A DNA stretch of 64,000 bases, taken from contig NZ_AP023243.1 of the NCBI RefSeq assembly GCF_016756495.1, forward strand, positions 4,778,501 to 4,842,500, in the 5' to 3' direction. Below, piece after piece: positions 9,393-17,910 of this stretch. A model generated the notes under the pieces. The model had not been told where the DNA came from and made no database searches. It worked only from the letters and a program-made list of their open reading frames with translations. Source of the DNA: Mesorhizobium sp. 113-3-3. GTDB taxonomy: Bacteria > Pseudomonadota > Alphaproteobacteria > Rhizobiales > Rhizobiaceae. Numbering within the stretch: the first letter of the stretch is position 1; each line of letters opens with the position of its first letter. The position numbers and the translations under genes were made by a program.

Positions 9393-10025
9393 ATGCCCGA
9401 TACAGCCAACCATATCGCCTTCGCGCTGGTCTGCCTCGGCATGGTGCTGACGCCCGGCCCGAACATGATCTACCTGATCTCGCGTTCCCTGTCGCAAGGG
9501 CCGAAGGCCGGACTGATCTCGCTTGGCGGGGTCGCGGTCGGCTTCCTGTTCTATGTGCTGTCGGCGGCGTTCGGCATCACCGCGCTGCTGCTCGCCGTCC
9601 CCTATGCCTATGAGGTGCTGCGCTTTGCCGGCGTGCTCTATCTCTTGTGGCTGGCCTGGCAAGCGGTGAAGCCGGGCGGACGTTCGCCGTTCCAGGTGCG
9701 CGACCTGCCGAAAGACAGGCCGCGCAAGCTGTTCGCCATGGGCCTGATGACCAATCTGCTCAACCCCAAGGTGGCCGTTCTCTATCTGTCGCTGCTGCCG
9801 CAATTCATCAGCATCGGCAAAGGCCACGTCCTGTCGCAGCTGCTGGTTCTGGGCGCGACGCAGATTTCGATCAGCCTGACCGTCAATGCCATCATCGCGG
9901 TGACGGCCGGATCGATCGCCACCTTCCTTGCCGGACGGCCATTGTGGCTGGTCATCCAGCGCTGGATGATGGGAGGCGTGCTGACGGCGCTGGCGCTGAA
10001 AATGGCGACAGACGCGCAACGCTGA
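9393..10025 (+). CDS. LysE/RhtB family exporter
   Basis: 210 residues with about six membrane segments. The N-terminal FALVCLGMVLTPGPNMIYLISRS carries the LysE-family TPGP motif, and GLMTNLLNPKVAVLYLSLLPQF is the conserved central motif. These proteins export amino acids or their analogues across the inner membrane. The ATG at 9393 follows GGGGACGAACA; a longer frame from 9318 has no hydrophobic or conserved start. Convergent with the hydrolase at 10049. The substrate cannot be predicted. Confidence 0.85.
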   Translation: MPDTANHIAFALVCLGMVLTPGPNMIYLISRSLSQGPKAGLISLGGVAVGFLFYVLSAAFGITALLLAVPYAYEVLRFAGVLYLLWLAWQAVKPGGRSPFQVRDLPKDRPRKLFAMGLMTNLLNPKVAVLYLSLLPQFISIGKGHVLSQLLVLGATQISISLTVNAIIAVTAGSIATFLAGRPLWLVIQRWMMGGVLTALALKMATDAQR

Positions 10026-10048
10026 TAGCCAGGCGCCAGGCTTCGTTT

Positions 10049-10915
10049 TCAGCCGCTGAAGGCTCTTTTCAAAAAGGCACGAACGTCGCTTACAGACTGA
10101 TCGGCCGCAGCCGCGTTGTACTCCACCCGATGGCCATATTCCTCCTTGCCGGTCTTCAATCCCGGAGAGGCAAATGCGTGACGAGCGCCTTTGAAGACCT
10201 CAAGCTGCACGGCGCCCTTGCCGCCGTGCTCAGCCACCATCGCCTGGCATTTCTGGGCGGGGGTCCAATCGTCTAGTTCGCCGATCAGGATCAAGGTCGG
10301 CACCGCCATGTCGCCGTTGGCAGCCGAACAATTCGGATAGTAGGCAATCGCAGCCTTGAACTTGCGCTCCATAAGCTGCTCGGCGCCGCCGGCCTGCACG
10401 GCCTCGAGCGTTGTTGTTCCGCCGGCGGAAGAGCCCGACAAAGCTATGCGCCGCGGATCGACAAAACTTAACTTCGACAGGAACTCCAGAGCGCCATAGG
10501 CGTCATAGACACGATCAGCCAGCAGGCCGCGATGATCGCACGTCTCGCGAATGCCTCGCGTGCTGAAACTGTCGACAAACAGGGCAACGTAACCCCAGGA
10601 AGACAGCCGCTCGGACCAGCTTTTCCGGACGCTTGGGAACAGGCCCGTACATCCATGGAGAACGACGACGGCCGGGAAAGGCCCCTCACCCGGCGGCCGT
10701 GTCAGATATCCGATCAATGGCGTGCCCGGTCGAGCTTTGAGCACTTGCCCGCTTTGTTGCGCGATGCGGGCCTGAAATGGCGTTGGCAGCACCGCCGCAC
10801 TTTCAAATTGCACCTGCTGGCTGCCATCTGCGCGCGCGACATTGAGGTGGCCTGCGATACCAAGGCAGGCCAGCCAAACAGTTCTTTTCAATAGTTCCAG
10901 CGCCTTGCGTGCCAT
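10049..10915 (-). CDS. Secreted dienelactone-hydrolase-like alpha/beta hydrolase
   Basis: 288 residues. A hydrophobic head (VWLACLGIAGHLNVARADG) suggests export. The alpha/beta-hydrolase fold is marked by PAVVVLHGCTGL, the nucleophile elbow GSSAGG (Ser163), an acid in GELDDWTP (Asp215 or 216) and His246 in GARHAFAS. This matches the dienelactone-hydrolase family, though a serine replaces the cysteine of true dienelactone hydrolases, so a general esterase role is as likely. The start has GGTAGGAG upstream. Confidence 0.8.
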   Translation of the reverse strand: MARKALELLKRTVWLACLGIAGHLNVARADGSQQVQFESAAVLPTPFQARIAQQSGQVLKARPGTPLIGYLTRPPGEGPFPAVVVLHGCTGLFPSVRKSWSERLSSWGYVALFVDSFSTRGIRETCDHRGLLADRVYDAYGALEFLSKLSFVDPRRIALSGSSAGGTTTLEAVQAGGAEQLMERKFKAAIAYYPNCSAANGDMAVPTLILIGELDDWTPAQKCQAMVAEHGGKGAVQLEVFKGARHAFASPGLKTGKEEYGHRVEYNAAAADQSVSDVRAFLKRAFSG

Positions 10916-11014
10916 CGGCAGACTCCTACCATTTGGCCGCCGGCGGCGGCCAACACCTCCAGGGCTTTGCCGGGCGTTACAGACTTGCTCCGCATTTGGG
11001 GGAACTATGTCTCC

Positions 11015-11839
11015 CTACATAGGCCGGCGGACCGGCCGGATCTGTGCCGGCTCGACCACCTTGCGGTAGAGGTGCCAGGTGGCATGGCCCAGGATCGGCA
11101 TAACCACGGCCAGCCCGGCAAACAACGGGATCGAACCGATCACCAGAAGCACGGCAACCAGCAGGCCCCACAGCGCCATCTGCAGCGGGTTCGCCATCAC
11201 CGCCCGGGCCGAGGTTTCGATCGCCGAGACGGCACCGACATCACGGTCGAGCAGCAGCGGGAAGGCGATCACCGTTGTGGCCAGAACCACCACGGCAAAG
11301 ACAAAGCCGGCCGCATTGCCAAGCAGGATCAAGGTCCAGCCCTTGCCGGTCGTCAGCAGGTCGCGGACAAAGGCGCCGATCGAGGCCGGCGGCTGGTCGC
11401 CGAACAGGCTGGTATAGATCGATTGCGCGGTGAACAGCCATAACAGGAACAGCGCAAACAGCATGACACCGATGACCGCGATCGACGGCAATGCCGGGGA
11501 TCGGCGCACGTCCAGTGCATGGCGCCAATTCGTGTTCATGCCGAGCTCGCGCCGGCGGCTGATTTCGTAGAGCCCGATCGCGGCAAAAGGCCCAACCAGG
11601 GCAAAGCCCGACATCAGCGGATAGACGAGCTGAATGGCGTTGGAACCCGAACTCCACTGGGTAAGGATCAGGCCGACGACCGGATAGATTAAACACAGGA
11701 ACACGTAGTGGGAGGGTTTTGCCCAGAAATCCTCGGCGCCGAGCTTGAGCGCGTCCCAAAGGTCCGCCGTGGTGATACGGCGCACCGCGGGCTGCACATG
11801 CATCCCATAGGCGTCCGCCATGACATGAAAGCCGGCCAT
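11015..11839 (-). CDS. DUF2189 family integral membrane protein
   Basis: 274 residues with about six membrane segments. DLWDALKLGAEDFWAKPSHY followed by a GFALVGPFAAIGLYEISRRRE segment and a C-terminal PILGHATWHLYRK are characteristic of DUF2189 proteins, common in alphaproteobacteria and of unknown function. ATG 11839 has GGGAGG at six-base spacing; ATGs at 11845 and further upstream are too close or unsupported. It lies upstream of the hydrolase on the same strand, separated by about 100 nt. Confidence 0.8.
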   Translation of the reverse strand: MAGFHVMADAYGMHVQPAVRRITTADLWDALKLGAEDFWAKPSHYVFLCLIYPVVGLILTQWSSGSNAIQLVYPLMSGFALVGPFAAIGLYEISRRRELGMNTNWRHALDVRRSPALPSIAVIGVMLFALFLLWLFTAQSIYTSLFGDQPPASIGAFVRDLLTTGKGWTLILLGNAAGFVFAVVVLATTVIAFPLLLDRDVGAVSAIETSARAVMANPLQMALWGLLVAVLLVIGSIPLFAGLAVVMPILGHATWHLYRKVVEPAQIRPVRRPM

Positions 11840-12011
11840 AACCATCCTCCCGTGTGTCGGGGCGGTCACCGCCGTGATGGCCGCCCGCAGCTGCCACTAG
11901 TAGATGTGGCAGCATAGCCGATTTGCCAGGGGTTGTCGCCGAATCGATGATCCTGCTCGGGTCCTCACGGGATTGTCATCGCCCTGCCGGCAAAAGCCGG
12001 CCGCGCGGAAT

Positions 12012-12410
12012 CTACCCCGGCGCGTTGAAGACCGCCACGATGTGGTGGCCGTCCGGATCGATGACGAAGGCGGCATAGTAATGCGGACCATAGTCAGGCC
12101 GCGGGCCCGGGGCGCCGTTGTCACTGCCGCCATGCGCAAGGGCGGCTGCATGAAATTGCGCAACGCTCTGGCGATCCGGGGCGGCAAAGGCCAGATGAAA
12201 ACCCGGACCAGGCGGCCGCTGGCCTTTCGGGCGAAGTTTAAGCGCCAGCTTGTCGCCGCCACCGGCAATCCCGTAGCCCACCGCCTGGTCGGGCTCGCCG
12301 GGCCTGAGATCATCCCAGACCCTGACATAGCCGAGCGGCGCCAGCACGGCATCGTAGAAGGCCGCCGCGCGCTCGATGTTGGCGACGCCGAAGGAGATGT
12401 GGTGCAGCAT
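12012..12410 (-). CDS. VOC (glyoxalase-like) family protein
   Basis: 132 residues, one vicinal-oxygen-chelate module: MLHHISFGVANIERAAAFYD starts the first beta-alpha-beta-beta-beta unit, and YYAAFVIDPDGHHIVAVF ends the second. Possible metal ligands are the N-terminal His and the His/Glu-like positions of the last strand. Substrate unknown; members range from glyoxalases to resistance proteins. AAGGATTTTCCAAGAC before the ATG is a weak ribosome site. Confidence 0.8.
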   Translation of the reverse strand: MLHHISFGVANIERAAAFYDAVLAPLGYVRVWDDLRPGEPDQAVGYGIAGGGDKLALKLRPKGQRPPGPGFHLAFAAPDRQSVAQFHAAALAHGGSDNGAPGPRPDYGPHYYAAFVIDPDGHHIVAVFNAPG

Positions 12411-12482
12411 GTCTTGGAAAATCCTTGTCCCTCGCTGGCATTGACCGCTTTCGTTTGTGCGGTAGCCAATGCTCCGCTCAGT

Positions 12483-13040
12483 TCACAGAACGTGATCGCT
12501 AGCCAGCCGGCCAAACATCCGGAAATCATGGTAGCCGCCCTTGAACCAGGCCTTCTGCCGCAGCGTGCCCTCGTAGCGGAAACCCGCCTTCTCCAGCACA
12601 CGGTCGGATCCGGGATTGCCTGGCAGGGTCCAGGCCTCGATGCGGTTCAGGCCGAAAAACTGGTGGCCACAAACGGCCACGGCAGCAGCCGCTTCGCTCA
12701 TCAGGCCCTTGCCCCAGAAATCCGGATGCAGTTCGTAGCCGATCTCGCCGCATTTCGATTTCTTGACGAACCAATTGAAGCGGATCGCGCCGGCCAACGT
12801 CCTGGATTCGCGATCCTCGATCATCCAGGCGCACCCTTTCCCGGTGGGGTAGGCCTTTCGCATCCAACGCATCGTCCGCTCGGCAACCGACTTGCCCGGC
12901 GCATCGGGCCAGTTCGAAAACCGGATGACTTCAGGGATCGACAGGATGCCGCCGAACGCGGCGGTATCCTCCGGGGTCGGAGCACGCAGCAGCAGGCGCG
13001 GCGTGGAGAGTGTCGGAAAGGCACGGTCGTTCTCTGGCAT
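12483..13040 (-). CDS. GNAT family N-acetyltransferase (RimJ/RimL type)
   Basis: 185 residues. TPRLLLRAPTPEDTAAF opens the fold as in RimJ/RimL-like acetyltransferases, GEIGYELHPDFWGKGLMSEA is the acetyl-CoA-binding motif A, and IEAWTLPGNPGSDRVLEKAGF is motif B. It probably transfers acetyl from acetyl-CoA to an amine on a protein or small molecule. ATG 13040 is chosen over a TTG at 13058, although neither has a strong ribosome site. Confidence 0.85.
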   Translation of the reverse strand: MPENDRAFPTLSTPRLLLRAPTPEDTAAFGGILSIPEVIRFSNWPDAPGKSVAERTMRWMRKAYPTGKGCAWMIEDRESRTLAGAIRFNWFVKKSKCGEIGYELHPDFWGKGLMSEAAAAVAVCGHQFFGLNRIEAWTLPGNPGSDRVLEKAGFRYEGTLRQKAWFKGGYHDFRMFGRLASDHVL

Positions 13041-13197
13041 CGGAGTCTCGCATCGCAAGGAACCGTCCGGGCCGCGATGACCGGAAGGGGTGCTTCAAGA
13101 CTACGCGATGCGATCGGCGAAGGCCAAGACACCCGTTTTTCAAGCAATTTTCTCCGCTTGCCCGTCAAAAGCCATGATCGCGACTATTCAGGCAGGA

Positions 13198-13704
13198 ATG
13201 ACCAATATCGTCCACGCCCCTGTCGAACCGCGCCAGACCAGGCGCGCCTTGCTGATCGGCCTTGCAGCCATGGCCATGCTTTCCGCCTGCAGCACCGTCT
13301 CTGTGCCGACGGGCGAAGGCGCAGGCGTGTCTTCTTCCGCCACAGCTACCCTCGCGGGCTTTCGCGCCACGGCAGGGCTCGGCCCGCTGACGCCGGACAC
13401 CCAGCTCGAGCAAGCGGCGCTCCAGCAGGCCGGCTACATGGCCTCGCGGGAGCGCATGAGCCACACGACAGGCTGGGGCAAGGACTTCGCCTCGCGCATG
13501 AAGGACAATGGCGTGCGCGGCGCCGCGGCCGAGAACATCGCCGAAGGCCGCTTCGACCAGCAGAAACTGTTCGACATCTGGATGCATTCGCAGGGCCACC
13601 GGCGCAACATACTGGATCCGGATTTCAGCCGCTTCGGGCTCGCCTATGTCCGCGACGGGCGCGACCCCAACCTGCGCTACTGGTCGCTGGTGCTCGGCAG
13701 GTAA
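13198..13704 (+). CDS. CAP/SCP-domain lipoprotein
   Basis: 168 residues. A lipoprotein signal ends LAAMAMLSAC with Cys as the lipidation site. The mature part is a CAP domain: AALQQAGYMASRERMSHTTG, AAAENIAEG and WMHSQGHRRNILDPDFSRFG carry the conserved His/Glu cavity residues. Bacterial CAP proteins are secreted or envelope-bound; their activity is mostly unknown. The ATG at 13198 gives a compact basic head (EPRQTRR) before the hydrophobic core; longer frames upstream look non-coding. A few bases (AGG) provide only a weak ribosome site. Confidence 0.8.
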   Translation: MTNIVHAPVEPRQTRRALLIGLAAMAMLSACSTVSVPTGEGAGVSSSATATLAGFRATAGLGPLTPDTQLEQAALQQAGYMASRERMSHTTGWGKDFASRMKDNGVRGAAAENIAEGRFDQQKLFDIWMHSQGHRRNILDPDFSRFGLAYVRDGRDPNLRYWSLVLGR

Positions 13705-13740
13705 GCTTCATTTTCCCGTTTCATGCATGGGCGGCATGCA

Positions 13741-14724
13741 TTACTCCGTCGTCGCCTTGAATTTTCCCATCAGATAGGGGCCGGAGCGCACCGGTGCGTA
13801 TTTCGGCGCCTCGCCAGCGGCAAGGCAGGCGTCCAGCACGTCGATCTCGGCGTCCCAGTTCGGCTGATGGAAGAAGGCCATGGACTGCCGCCGGTCCTTG
13901 CCGCCCTGTTCCGCAGGTGGATTGACCACGCGATGCACGGTGGAGACCCAGCGGTCGTTGGTCCAGCGTGCCATCAGGTCGCCGATATTGATGACGAAGG
14001 CTCCCGGGATCGGCGGCACCTCGGTCCATCCTCCATCCGGCGTGATGATCTCCAGGCCGCGTGACCCGGCCTGCGGCAAAAGGATGGTCAGGCTGCCATA
14101 ATCGGTGTGCGCGCCGGCACGTATCTGGCCTGGCTTCGGCGCGACGTGCTGTTCGGGATAGTTGAGCGCCCTGAGCGCGCTGATCGGCGCGTCGAGATAG
14201 CTGTCGAAGTGATTTTCAGGCAGGCCGAGCGCGGTGGCGAAGACACGCATGATGCGCAGCGCCAGATCCTCGAGCGCGGCATAATAGGCTTTCCAGGCGT
14301 CGACGAATCCGTCCGGTTCTTCAGGCCAGATGGTTTCGGCATAGCAGAAGGCCAGCGCTTCTGGATCGGACATGCCTTGCGGCACCCTAAGTGGTCCGCC
14401 GTTGAAGCTCTCCTTGAGGTCTGGCGGCGTGTCGACGTTGCGGGATTTGGCCAGCGCCTCGAGTTCGGGGCCGAGATACCCGTAGGGATAGCCCTTGTAG
14501 GGCGCCTTCGAGCGCTGCTTCTCATCCGGCGGCAGATCGAAGAAGGCCCGCGCCTTCGACCACGCCGTGTCGATCACCGCCTGCGGAATGCCGTGATTGG
14601 TCACAGCCAGAAACCCGGTGGCGCGGCAGATGCGGTCGACCTCGGCGCCGAGCGCCTTCTTCTCCCGTCCGCCGGCGTTTTCGAAACGCTTGAGGTCGAA
14701 TACCGGAAACGTCTGATTTTGCAT
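13741..14724 (-). CDS. 2-oxoglutarate/Fe(II) oxygenase, isopenicillin-N-synthase family
   Basis: 327 residues. The N-terminal DIOX_N part contains FLAVTNHGIPQAVID. The iron triad is visible as His206 and Asp208 (GAHTDYGSLT) with His264 (VHRVVNPP), and the 2-oxoglutarate-binding Arg279-x-Ser281 (RQSMAFF). Such enzymes hydroxylate or oxidise small molecules with O2. Substrate unknown. Convergent with the CAP lipoprotein gene. Confidence 0.88.
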   Translation of the reverse strand: MQNQTFPVFDLKRFENAGGREKKALGAEVDRICRATGFLAVTNHGIPQAVIDTAWSKARAFFDLPPDEKQRSKAPYKGYPYGYLGPELEALAKSRNVDTPPDLKESFNGGPLRVPQGMSDPEALAFCYAETIWPEEPDGFVDAWKAYYAALEDLALRIMRVFATALGLPENHFDSYLDAPISALRALNYPEQHVAPKPGQIRAGAHTDYGSLTILLPQAGSRGLEIITPDGGWTEVPPIPGAFVINIGDLMARWTNDRWVSTVHRVVNPPAEQGGKDRRQSMAFFHQPNWDAEIDVLDACLAAGEAPKYAPVRSGPYLMGKFKATTE

Positions 14725-14804
14725 GGTGCGTGCGTCCAGCCTTGTCGATTGCGGAACGATGCAGGCCGCTTGCGCGATGGGCTAGGACCAACGGACGCGG
14801 CAGC

Positions 14805-14923
14805 CCTAGTCCATATTGACGGCAGGCGTACCGCCGCCGTCGGCCTAGTCCATATTGACGGCAGGCGTACCGCCGGCCGTCTGCCTAGTCCATATGCGCG
14901 GCAGGTGCGCCTCCGGCGGCCGG
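14805..14923. repeat. Downstream tandem copies of the emrB 3' end
   Basis: Two near-identical units begin at 14805 and 14844 (first 32 bases the same), and a third, diverged unit at 14884 is the real 3' end of emrB. Read on the minus strand, each unit ends in ATATGGACTAG and would encode GGTPAVNMD-stop, against GGAPAAHMD-stop in the gene. Spacing is 39 and 40 bp. Confidence 0.8.
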
Positions 14924-16420
14924 ACGAGCCTTTGGCTTGCGCAGCAGGAAGACGAACGGGATGGCGGCCAGCGTCATCATCATCAGGATTTTGAAGTCGT
15001 TGACGTAAGAGATCATCATTGCCTGGAGATTGACCATGCGATCGACCACCGACAGCGCCATCGGATCGCCGCCCGCGGCCGCTGGCGAGACCGCCCAGAG
15101 ATTGGGATTGAACGGATTGATGAAGGCCGAAAGCTCGGCGTGGTTGATCTGCGTGTTGCGCACCAGGAGCACCGTCACGACCGAGACGCCGATCGACGAG
15201 CCAAGATTGCGCACCAGGCTGAACAACGAGGTTGCGTCGGTGCGGAAGCGCGCGTCAAGCGTGGCGAAGGCGACCGTCGACAGCGGCACGAACACCATTC
15301 CCATGCCCAGGCCCTGGATCACACCGGAGCTGAGGATCAGCCAGTTGTCCATCTGCGGCGTGAAGCTCGCCATTGTGTAAAGCGACTGCGCGGTCAGCAG
15401 AAAGCCGATGACGACGAGAATTCTGGCGTCGATCTTGTTCATGAGCCGCCCGACGACGAGCATCGAAATCATCGTGCCGATACCGCGTGGACCTATGACG
15501 ATACCGATGGTGACGGTCGGATAGCCAAAAATGGTCGACAGCATCGGCGGCAGCAGCGACATCGAGGCCAGGATCAGCACCCCCATGATGAAGATGAACG
15601 CCAGGCCGGTCACGAAGTTGCGGTCGAGGAATATCTTGGGGTCGATAAAGGGATGTTCCGCCGTCACTGTGTGAATGATGAACACCCAGAAACCGGTGAT
15701 GGCCAGGCCGAGTTCGATCCATATCTCGACCGAGGAAAACCAGTCGACCTCGCCGCCGCGATCCAGCATCAGCTGCAGTGCGCCGACCCCGAGCGATATC
15801 ATGGCAAAGCCGAAGAAATCGAAACTGCGCACCCGCCGGGCAACGGCCGGCAGATAGGCCGCCATGCCAAGGAAGGCGACGATGCCGACCGGCAGGTTGA
15901 TGAAGAACACCCAGCGCCAGTTGAAATTGTCGGTCAGCCAGCCACCCAGCGTCGGGCCCAGGATCGGTCCAAGCATGATGCCGGCGCCCCAGATGGCCAT
16001 GGCCTGGCCGTGACGCTCCTTGGGGTTGATGTCGAGCAGGAAGGTCTGCGACAGCGGCACGATGGCGGCGCCGAACACGCCTTGCATCAGCCGGAACAGC
16101 ACAATGGTTTCAAGGCTCCATGCCAGGCCGCACAGCATGGAGAAGACGGTGAAGCCGACCACGGTCGTCAGGAACAATTCCTTGCGGCCGAAGCGGTCGG
16201 CGAGCCAGCCGGTGACCGGCGTCATGATGGCGGCGGCGACGATGTAGGAGGTGAGCACCCAGTTGATGTTGTCGGGAGAGGCGCCGAGATCGCCTGTCAT
16301 GGTCGGCAGCGCGACGTTGGCGATGGTGGTGTCGAGCGCCTGCATGACCGTCGCCAGCATGAGCGCGACCGTGATCAGGCCGCGATGCGGCACTTCTCGA
16401 AATGGCTCTGGCGTGCTCAT
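14885..16420 (-). CDS. emrB: DHA2-family MFS multidrug exporter, EmrB/QacA type
   Basis: 511 residues, about 14 membrane segments. Motifs include LDTTIANVALPTM in helix 1, the loop GWLADRFGRKELF (motif A), and GPTLGGWLTDNFNWRWVFFI, all standard for EmrB. It works as the inner-membrane pump with the EmrA adaptor and probably an outer-membrane channel encoded elsewhere. ATG 16420 has GGAAG nine bases upstream; a start at 16501 would add an unlikely tail. It lies downstream of marR-emrA on the same strand but is separated from emrA by 311 nt holding a structured element. Confidence 0.92.
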   Translation of the reverse strand: MSTPEPFREVPHRGLITVALMLATVMQALDTTIANVALPTMTGDLGASPDNINWVLTSYIVAAAIMTPVTGWLADRFGRKELFLTTVVGFTVFSMLCGLAWSLETIVLFRLMQGVFGAAIVPLSQTFLLDINPKERHGQAMAIWGAGIMLGPILGPTLGGWLTDNFNWRWVFFINLPVGIVAFLGMAAYLPAVARRVRSFDFFGFAMISLGVGALQLMLDRGGEVDWFSSVEIWIELGLAITGFWVFIIHTVTAEHPFIDPKIFLDRNFVTGLAFIFIMGVLILASMSLLPPMLSTIFGYPTVTIGIVIGPRGIGTMISMLVVGRLMNKIDARILVVIGFLLTAQSLYTMASFTPQMDNWLILSSGVIQGLGMGMVFVPLSTVAFATLDARFRTDATSLFSLVRNLGSSIGVSVVTVLLVRNTQINHAELSAFINPFNPNLWAVSPAAAGGDPMALSVVDRMVNLQAMMISYVNDFKILMMMTLAAIPFVFLLRKPKARPAAGGAPAAHMD

Positions 16421-16462
16421 GATGCGGAACTTCCAGCAGGTAACAAAAACGTGTACACAGGG

Positions 16463-16580
16463 GTTTCCGGGCGGCAACGCCTTCCGTTGAGAGACCTTCA
16501 TCGCGGTGGGACGCGACTATCGATGTGGGGGTTACATCGACCGAAAGTCTCTGATGAGCGGATGCCTGCCGCCCGGAAAC
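16463..16580 (-). ncRNA. Structured RNA-like element in the emrB leader
   Basis: On the minus strand it folds as nested stems: a perfect 14-bp outer stem (GTTTCCGGGCGGCA at 16463-16476 with its complement at 16567-16580), a 9-bp inner stem (16490-16498 with 16544-16552), and two hairpins inside (TCGATGT/ACATCGA at 16520-16540; TCGCG/CGCGA at 16501-16516). The inner stem is continuous only as minus-strand RNA, where a U-G wobble replaces what would be a C-A mismatch on the plus strand. It ends 43 nt before the emrB start. No known family recognised. Confidence 0.45.
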
Positions 16581-16731
16581 ATGAGGACCGAAGGGTCCGT
16601 GTCGAAGATTTCAGATTTCAGCCAGGCCGCGACACGGCTTGAGCCAAACGCTGATCCTTCTCACTTCTCCCCTCAGACCAATCTTGGCTGTCCGCTTCCA
16701 CCCGTCTCACCGCGGCGGGCTTCCGCCGACC
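16581..16731. other. Upstream part of the emrA-emrB gap
   Basis: No gene. It contains a small hairpin GGACC/GGTCC (16585-16598) and an inverted repeat CCGTGTCG / CGACACGG (16597-16604 and 16630-16637), both of which could form in the emrA 3' transcript. No clear promoter was identified. Confidence 0.4.
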
Positions 16732-17910
16732 TTACTGCGCGACCTCGCCAGCCGTGGCGTGGCCGAATATTGCGGGAAAGCCGCGGGCAACGCCGGTATC
16801 GACGGTGACCGAGGCGCTCATGCCGGTCCGCAGCGCCATCCTGGCGTCGGGATCGGTCAGTTCCAGGCGCACCGGAATGCGTTGCGTGACCTTGACCCAG
16901 TTGCCGGTGGCGTTCTGGGCGGGCAGCAGCGAGAATTCAGCACCCGTTCCCGCACCGATCGCCTTGACCGTCGCCTCGAAGGTCTTGCCCGGATAGGTAT
17001 CGACGACGATCTCGGCCTTCTGGCCCGGCTTCATGTTGGTGAGCTGGGTTTCCTTGAAATTGGCATCGATCCAGGTGTCGTTGGTCTCGACCAGCGAAAA
17101 CAGCGGCGTGCCGGAACCGACGAACTGGCCGACCTTGAAGGACGAGGCCTGGGAGACGACGCCATCGGCGGGGGCCTTCACCGTGGTCCGCGCCAGGTCG
17201 TAGGCGGCCTTGTCGCGCGCGGCGAGTGCCGCCATCACCGTCGGATGCTTGTCGGTTTCGATGTCGGGGTTGCCGCCGAGCGCGGCCTTGGCGCTGACGA
17301 TGCCCTGCTGGGCGACGGCGACCTGCTGCTTTGCCTTGTCGAGGTCGTTGCGAGCCTCATCCAGCGACGATTTGGCGTTGATGCCCTTCTGCGCGAGATC
17401 GGCGGCGCGGTCATATTGCGACTGCGCGTAGTCGACCTCGCTGCCGGCGGACTTCTCCTGAGCCATCGACTGGCTGTAGGCGGCGCGCAGCTGCTCGACA
17501 TTGAGGCGCGCGGCGGCAACCGCTGCGTCGGCCTGGGCAAGCGCGATCCGGTAAGGCTCGGGATCGATGGTGAACAGAAGGTCGCCCTGCTTGACCATCT
17601 GATGGTCCGATATGGCGACCTGGACGATGCGGCCGGCCGTGTCCGAGGCGATCGACACCTTGGCCTGCTGCAGGTTGGCGTTCTCCGTCTCCTGGTAGCG
17701 TCCGCCGGTCACCCAGACGTAGCCGCCACCGATGACCAGCGCCGCCGGCACGACAAGCATCAGGAAGAAGCGGCCCGTGCGGCGCTTCTTCTTCGGCGCC
17801 AGGACCGGCTCCACGGGAGGAGCGACCGCGACAGGAGCGGCAGCCGGCTGGGCCGGCGCTTCCATCTCCACCTTGGCGGCATTTTCGTCGACTTTGGCTA
17901 CCGCGTTCAT
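16732..17910 (-). CDS. emrA: EmrA-type membrane-fusion (HlyD family) protein
   Basis: 392 residues. A proline/alanine-rich cytosolic head is followed by KKKRR and one membrane anchor at about 46-66, then the barrel-sandwich part (VSIASDTAGRIVQVAISDHQ), a long coiled coil (about 125-230, alanine/glutamine-rich) and the closing lipoyl/beta-barrel region (VKAPADGVVSQASSFKVGQF). It bridges EmrB to the outer membrane. Its ATG overlaps the marR stop by four bases (ATGA), so the two are translationally coupled. Confidence 0.92.
   Translation of the reverse strand: MNAVAKVDENAAKVEMEAPAQPAAAPVAVAPPVEPVLAPKKKRRTGRFFLMLVVPAALVIGGGYVWVTGGRYQETENANLQQAKVSIASDTAGRIVQVAISDHQMVKQGDLLFTIDPEPYRIALAQADAAVAAARLNVEQLRAAYSQSMAQEKSAGSEVDYAQSQYDRAADLAQKGINAKSSLDEARNDLDKAKQQVAVAQQGIVSAKAALGGNPDIETDKHPTVMAALAARDKAAYDLARTTVKAPADGVVSQASSFKVGQFVGSGTPLFSLVETNDTWIDANFKETQLTNMKPGQKAEIVVDTYPGKTFEATVKAIGAGTGAEFSLLPAQNATGNWVKVTQRIPVRLELTDPDARMALRTGMSASVTVDTGVARGFPAIFGHATAGEVAQ

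Noticed and set aside
11904..13760. 618-codon plus-strand frame
   Set aside because: Runs across the VOC and GNAT genes in antisense and then through the CAP gene in a wrong frame; no domain.
16551..16558. CTGATGAG followed by GAAAC, like a hammerhead ribozyme core
   Set aside because: The stem II bases do not close correctly before GAAAC, no NUH cleavage site sits at the right place on stem I, and the core overlaps the inner stem that is better supported on the opposite strand.
14855..16642. 595-codon open frame antisense to emrB
   Set aside because: Shadow: rich in His/Arg/Asp/Gln with no family features; the opposite strand has a complete MFS pump.
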